DNA from: Streptomyces caeruleatus
GTDB lineage: Bacteria > Actinomycetota > Actinomycetes > Streptomycetales > Streptomycetaceae
Assembly: GCF_001514235.1 (NCBI RefSeq)
Contig: NZ_KQ948925.1
Coordinates: 249,469 to 313,468 of the forward strand
DNA length: 64,000 nucleotides
Reading direction: 5' to 3'
Below are positions 61,387 through 64,000 of this stretch, one piece after another (within the stretch, counting starts at the first letter, position 1; every line of letters starts with the position of its first letter). The notes beneath the pieces are model-generated. The model was not told the DNA's origin, searched no databases, and saw only the letters and a program-made list of their open reading frames with translations. The position numbers and the translations under genes are program-made.

Positions 61387-61397
61387 AGCGCGATCGA

Positions 61398-62315
61398 ATG
61401 ACAGAGCGTCACACGTACCAGCACGAGGAGTCACAGTTGACCATCGCCCCCGAAGCCGGCACCAAGGCGGTCCAGGTGCCGACCCAGTCGACGTACCAGA
61501 CCCGTGTCGCGGACTACTGGAACGCCGAGGAGAACCCGGTCAACCTCGAACTCGGAAAGCTCGACGATCTCTACCACCATCACTACGGCATCGGCGCCGC
61601 CGACCGGTCCGTGCTCGACGAACCCGACCCCGAGCTGCGGCGGGAGCGCATCACCACCGAACTGCACCGGCTGGAGCACGCCCAGGCCGAGCTCCTCGCC
61701 GATCATCTCGGCCCCCTCTCCCCCGCCGACCGTGTCTTCGACGCCGGCTGCGGGCGCGGCGGCGGCAGTGTCACGGCGCATCTGCGGTACGGCTGCCACG
61801 CCGACGGCGTGACCATCTCGGAGAAGCAGGCCGAGTTCGCCAACGCGCAGGCCCGCAAGCGGGGCATCGACGGCCGGGTGCGCTACCACCACCGCAACAT
61901 GCTGGACACCGGGCTGACGTCCGGGGCGTACGCGGCGTCCTGGAACAACGAGTCGACGATGTACGTCGAGCTCGACCTGCTCTTCGCCGAGCACGCCCGG
62001 CTGCTGCGCCGCGGGGGCCGCTATGTGACGATCACCGGCTGCTACAACGACACCTACGGGCAGGCCTCTCGCGAGGTGTCCCTCATCAACGCGCACTACA
62101 TCTGCGACATCCACCCGCGCTCGGAGTACTTCCGCGCCATGGCCCGCAACCGGCTCGTCCCGGTCCATGTGGAGGACCTCACCGAAGCGACCATCCCCTA
62201 CTGGGAGTTGCGCAGTGAGGCCGAGCACCTGGTGACGGGCATCGAGGAGACGTTCCTGAACGCGTACCGCAACGGCAGCTTCCAGTATCTGCTGATCGCG
62301 GCGGACCGCGTCTGA
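61398..62315 (+). CDS. Geranyl diphosphate 2-C-methyltransferase
   Basis: A 305-residue SAM-dependent methyltransferase: motif I VFDAGCGRGGGSVTAHLR, then VTISEKQAEFANAQARKRGI, and family-specific NLELGKLDDLYHHHYGIGAADRSVL and SWNNESTMYVELDLLFAEHARLL. The enzyme adds a methyl group to C2 of geranyl diphosphate, providing the C11 substrate of the cyclase encoded just before it. ATG 61398 has no strong ribosome site; TTG 61437 with GGAG 7 nt upstream is an alternative start. A perfect hairpin terminator follows. Confidence 0.93.
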   Translation: MTERHTYQHEESQLTIAPEAGTKAVQVPTQSTYQTRVADYWNAEENPVNLELGKLDDLYHHHYGIGAADRSVLDEPDPELRRERITTELHRLEHAQAELLADHLGPLSPADRVFDAGCGRGGGSVTAHLRYGCHADGVTISEKQAEFANAQARKRGIDGRVRYHHRNMLDTGLTSGAYAASWNNESTMYVELDLLFAEHARLLRRGGRYVTITGCYNDTYGQASREVSLINAHYICDIHPRSEYFRAMARNRLVPVHVEDLTEATIPYWELRSEAEHLVTGIEETFLNAYRNGSFQYLLIAADRV

Positions 62316-62330
62316 GCGACGGTCGAGCCG

Positions 62331-62360
62331 GCGTCGGCCACGGTCTTCCGTGGCCGACGC
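62331..62360 (+). terminator. Perfect 13-bp hairpin terminator after the methyltransferase
   Basis: GCGTCGGCCACGG (62331-62343) and CCGTGGCCGACGC (62348-62360) form a perfect stem with a TCTT loop. It lies 16 nt after the methyltransferase stop and is followed by gtgtcttccccctt. It closes the encapsulin operon. Confidence 0.88.
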
Positions 62361-62433
62361 GTGTCTTCCCCCTTGGTCCCGGCTGTGCTTGCCTGGGGAA
62401 CCGTTTTCCGGTGCCCGGGGCGGGAGTCGCCGT

Positions 62434-63345
62434 ATGCGCAAGCCGTGGATCGTGGGAGTGGGAGCACTGCTTGCCGCCGTGCTGCTCGGCGCGTGCGGGG
62501 ACCCGGCGTCGGGGCCCGAGGCCGCGCCGCCCCCGGAGGTGCCGCGGTCGGCGGTGACCACCCATCAGCGGGCGCCGGCCTCACCGGGCACAGGCGCCCG
62601 TACGAGCGCCCCTGCGAAGGCGCCCAGGGTGCTGTACCTGGGTGACTCGCTCGCCATGGAGGCGCAGAAGGTGCTCGGCCGGGAGCTGCGCCGCGACCTT
62701 CGGGCGACGTACACCAGCGCCCCGTACTCGGGCACCACCCTGTGCGACTACCTGGAGGGCACGGGCGAGCGATCCCTCGTGCCGGTCGCGGACAAGGCGG
62801 CCACCCTGGTGCGCCGGCTGCGGCCCGACTTCGTGGTGCTCCAGTTCTGGGGCAACGCTTGGGGCTATACGCCGTGCATGGACGGGATCACCTACGACGC
62901 CTCGCCCGAGAAGTACTTCGAGCGGTACGCGGCCGACATGGAGCGGCTCGCCGACCAGATCGCCGCCGCCGGTGACGCCAGGATCGTCTGGGTGCTCCAG
63001 GGTCCGGACCCGATCACTCCCGACCGGGTCCGGCGCGTCAACGCCCTCTACGAGAAGCGGGCCGCCGCCTCGGGCGGACTGGTCGCCGACGCGGGCAAGG
63101 CGGTGAGTGCGGCCGGGGCGCGCTACTCCTGGGTGCGGGACCTGCCGTGCACGGCGTACGAGCGCGCCCACGACGGGTACTGCACCCAGCCGGGCCGCGA
63201 CCGTACGGCCCTGCACCGCGACGACGACTATCTGCACTTCTGTCTGGCGCCCACGACGTCCACGCCGAAGCCCTGCCCGGCCCGCTCCCCCGGGATCCTG
63301 CGGATCGCCCTGGAGATCACCCGGGCGATCCGCGAGAACCCGTAG
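62434..63345 (+). CDS. Secreted SGNH/GDSL-like hydrolase or acyltransferase (lipoprotein)
   Basis: A 303-residue protein with a lipoprotein signal (WIVGVGALLAAVLLGACGDP), a Pro/Ala-rich linker and an SGNH-fold domain: VLYLGDSLAMEAQKVLG with the nucleophile Ser, FVVLQFWGNAWG with the Asn, and a late DDDYLHFCLAP with Asp/His. Several Cys residues in the second half (DLPCTAYERAHDGYC, HFCLAP, KPCPA) may form disulfides outside the cell. It resembles secreted SGNH proteins related to polysaccharide or cell-wall acyl transfer. ATG 62434 follows CGGGAG; it begins after the terminator of the terpene operon. Confidence 0.83.
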   Translation: MRKPWIVGVGALLAAVLLGACGDPASGPEAAPPPEVPRSAVTTHQRAPASPGTGARTSAPAKAPRVLYLGDSLAMEAQKVLGRELRRDLRATYTSAPYSGTTLCDYLEGTGERSLVPVADKAATLVRRLRPDFVVLQFWGNAWGYTPCMDGITYDASPEKYFERYAADMERLADQIAAAGDARIVWVLQGPDPITPDRVRRVNALYEKRAAASGGLVADAGKAVSAAGARYSWVRDLPCTAYERAHDGYCTQPGRDRTALHRDDDYLHFCLAPTTSTPKPCPARSPGILRIALEITRAIRENP

Positions 63346-63353
63346 GGCACGGG

Positions 63354-63837
63354 TCACTCGCCCGCGTAGGCCTTGTCCAGGGCGGCGATGTCGAACTTGT
63401 GCATCGCCATGAACGCCTTGGTCACGCGGGCCGCCTTCTGCGGGTCCGGGTCGGTGACCATCGCGTCGAGCCGGTCCGGGACGACCTGCCAGGAGACGCC
63501 GAACCGGTCCTTGAGCCAGCCGCACGGGCCCGGCTCGCCGCCGTTCTCGGTGAGCTTGGCCCAGTAGTAGTCGATCTCCTCCTGGTTCTCGCAGAAGATC
63601 ATGAAGGAGGTCGCCTCGGTGAACTTGAACTGGGGACCGCCGTTGAGCCCGAGGAACTTGTGGCCGTTGGCCGTGAACTCGACGGTCATCACGCTGCCGG
63701 CGGGCTGCATCGCGCCCTCGGGGGTAGCGCGCCACCTTGCCCACGCTGGAGTTCTTGAAGATCGAGACGTAGAAATGGGCGGCCTCCTCCGCCTGGCCGT
63801 CGAACCAGAGACACGTGGTGAAACCGTCGGATGCCAT
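63354..63837 (-). pseudogene. PhnB-like VOC protein gene with a one-base frameshift
   Basis: The start (MASDGFTTCLWFDGQAEEAAHFYVSIFKNSSVGKVARYP) at 63837 and the rest (EGAMQPAGSVMTVEFTANGHKFLGLNGG ... CENQEEIDYYWAKLTENGGEPGPCGWLKDRFGVSWQVVP ... TKAFMAMHKFDIAALDKAYAGE) are in different frames. They join at a run of five Gs (63720-63724; CCCCC on the coding strand). Removing one C restores ARYPEGAMQPAG. The 484-nt span is one more than a multiple of three. The whole would be a ~160-residue PhnB/3-demethylubiquinone-methyltransferase-like VOC protein. The homopolymer makes a recent mutation or a sequencing error equally possible. Confidence 0.8.
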
Positions 63838-64000
63838 GAGTACCTCCTGGGCGAGCGGAACGCTGTCACCACTGTCGACCGGTCCTCGCCCCGGAACTCA
63901 TCGCTCTGCCCGTGGCGAATCTGCCACGGGCAGAGAAACCGTCTTTCGGCGGCGTCCGCGGTCAAGAGTGGAGTCGACGGCATCCCCGCCACGACGAGGA
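63838..64000. other. Region to window end, contains a strong hairpin
   Basis: No complete gene is supported here. CTCTGCCCGTGGC (63904-63916) and GCCACGGGCAGAG (63923-63935) form a perfect 13-bp inverted repeat with a 6-nt loop, likely a terminator for a gene entering from the right on the minus strand or a two-way terminator. A minus-strand frame ends at a TGA at 63962-63964, but too little of it is visible to identify. Confidence 0.45.

Overview
The window is high-GC actinobacterial DNA, almost certainly a Streptomyces chromosome. The evidence is the GlgE/TreS/Pep2/GlgB alpha-glucan operon, a WhiB-family regulator, the melC1-melC2 tyrosinase pair, a family 2B encapsulin (EshA-like) next to a methylated-monoterpene pathway, many GTG starts, four-base stop/start overlaps and leaderless promoters. 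I saw no tRNA, rRNA, CRISPR array, insertion sequence or prophage.

Layout. 1-5.9 kb: GlgE pathway (partial glgE, treS, pep2, glgB), which turns trehalose/maltose into branched alpha-glucan. 6-14 kb: a long-chain acyl-CoA synthetase-like gene, two small secreted-protein genes (one frameshifted), a type II NADH dehydrogenase, a FUSC membrane protein, a strong terminator that may end a small RNA, and a cyclic-nucleotide-binding-domain protein. 14-23 kb: an MFS transporter, the fused remains of a divergent lysE/argP pair, TetR and saccharopine-dehydrogenase genes, whiB, remnants of a two-component system run into the end of an M1 peptidase, a DUF488 gene, and a TetR/FAD-dehydrogenase operon with a tandem palindromic operator. 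23-32 kb: an AlkB-like dioxygenase, acyltransferase, metallo-beta-lactamase fold protein, DUF4032 protein, universal stress protein and VOC protein. These are followed by a tightly overlapped three-gene operon: response regulator fused to a thioredoxin-reductase-like flavoprotein, a cNMP-domain histidine kinase, and a UBP-type zinc finger. 32-38 kb: a ROK-regulated glycosidase cluster (GH27, a GH95 gene with a large internal deletion, SGNH hydrolase). 38-50 kb: serine hydrolases, a TerD-CAP-CAP fusion followed by AIM24, a TPR protein/polyprenyl synthase pair behind a four-unit 13-nt repeat, a threonine dehydratase, a membrane pseudokinase and an F420-type oxidoreductase. 50-58 kb: an aldo/keto reductase, a cholesterol-oxidase-like flavoprotein, a flavin monooxygenase, tyrosinase, RNase HI, a VOC protein and a decayed zinc alcohol dehydrogenase. 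58.9-62.3 kb: encapsulin, terpene cyclase and GPP C-methyltransferase (2-methylisoborneol type), closed by a perfect hairpin. 62.4-64 kb: a secreted SGNH protein and a frameshifted PhnB-like gene.

A striking theme is gene decay. At least six loci are broken (8.5, 15.5, 18.7, 33.6, 58.1 and 63.4 kb), several by precise deletions that join the remains of neighbouring genes. This pattern would fit an arm-proximal, less constrained chromosome region. The best candidates for unfamiliar biology are the redox/phosphorelay operon at 28.9-32.3 kb, the encapsulin operon with an unusually short cyclase, the 13-nt repeat array at 41.5 kb and the TerD-CAP/AIM24 pair.
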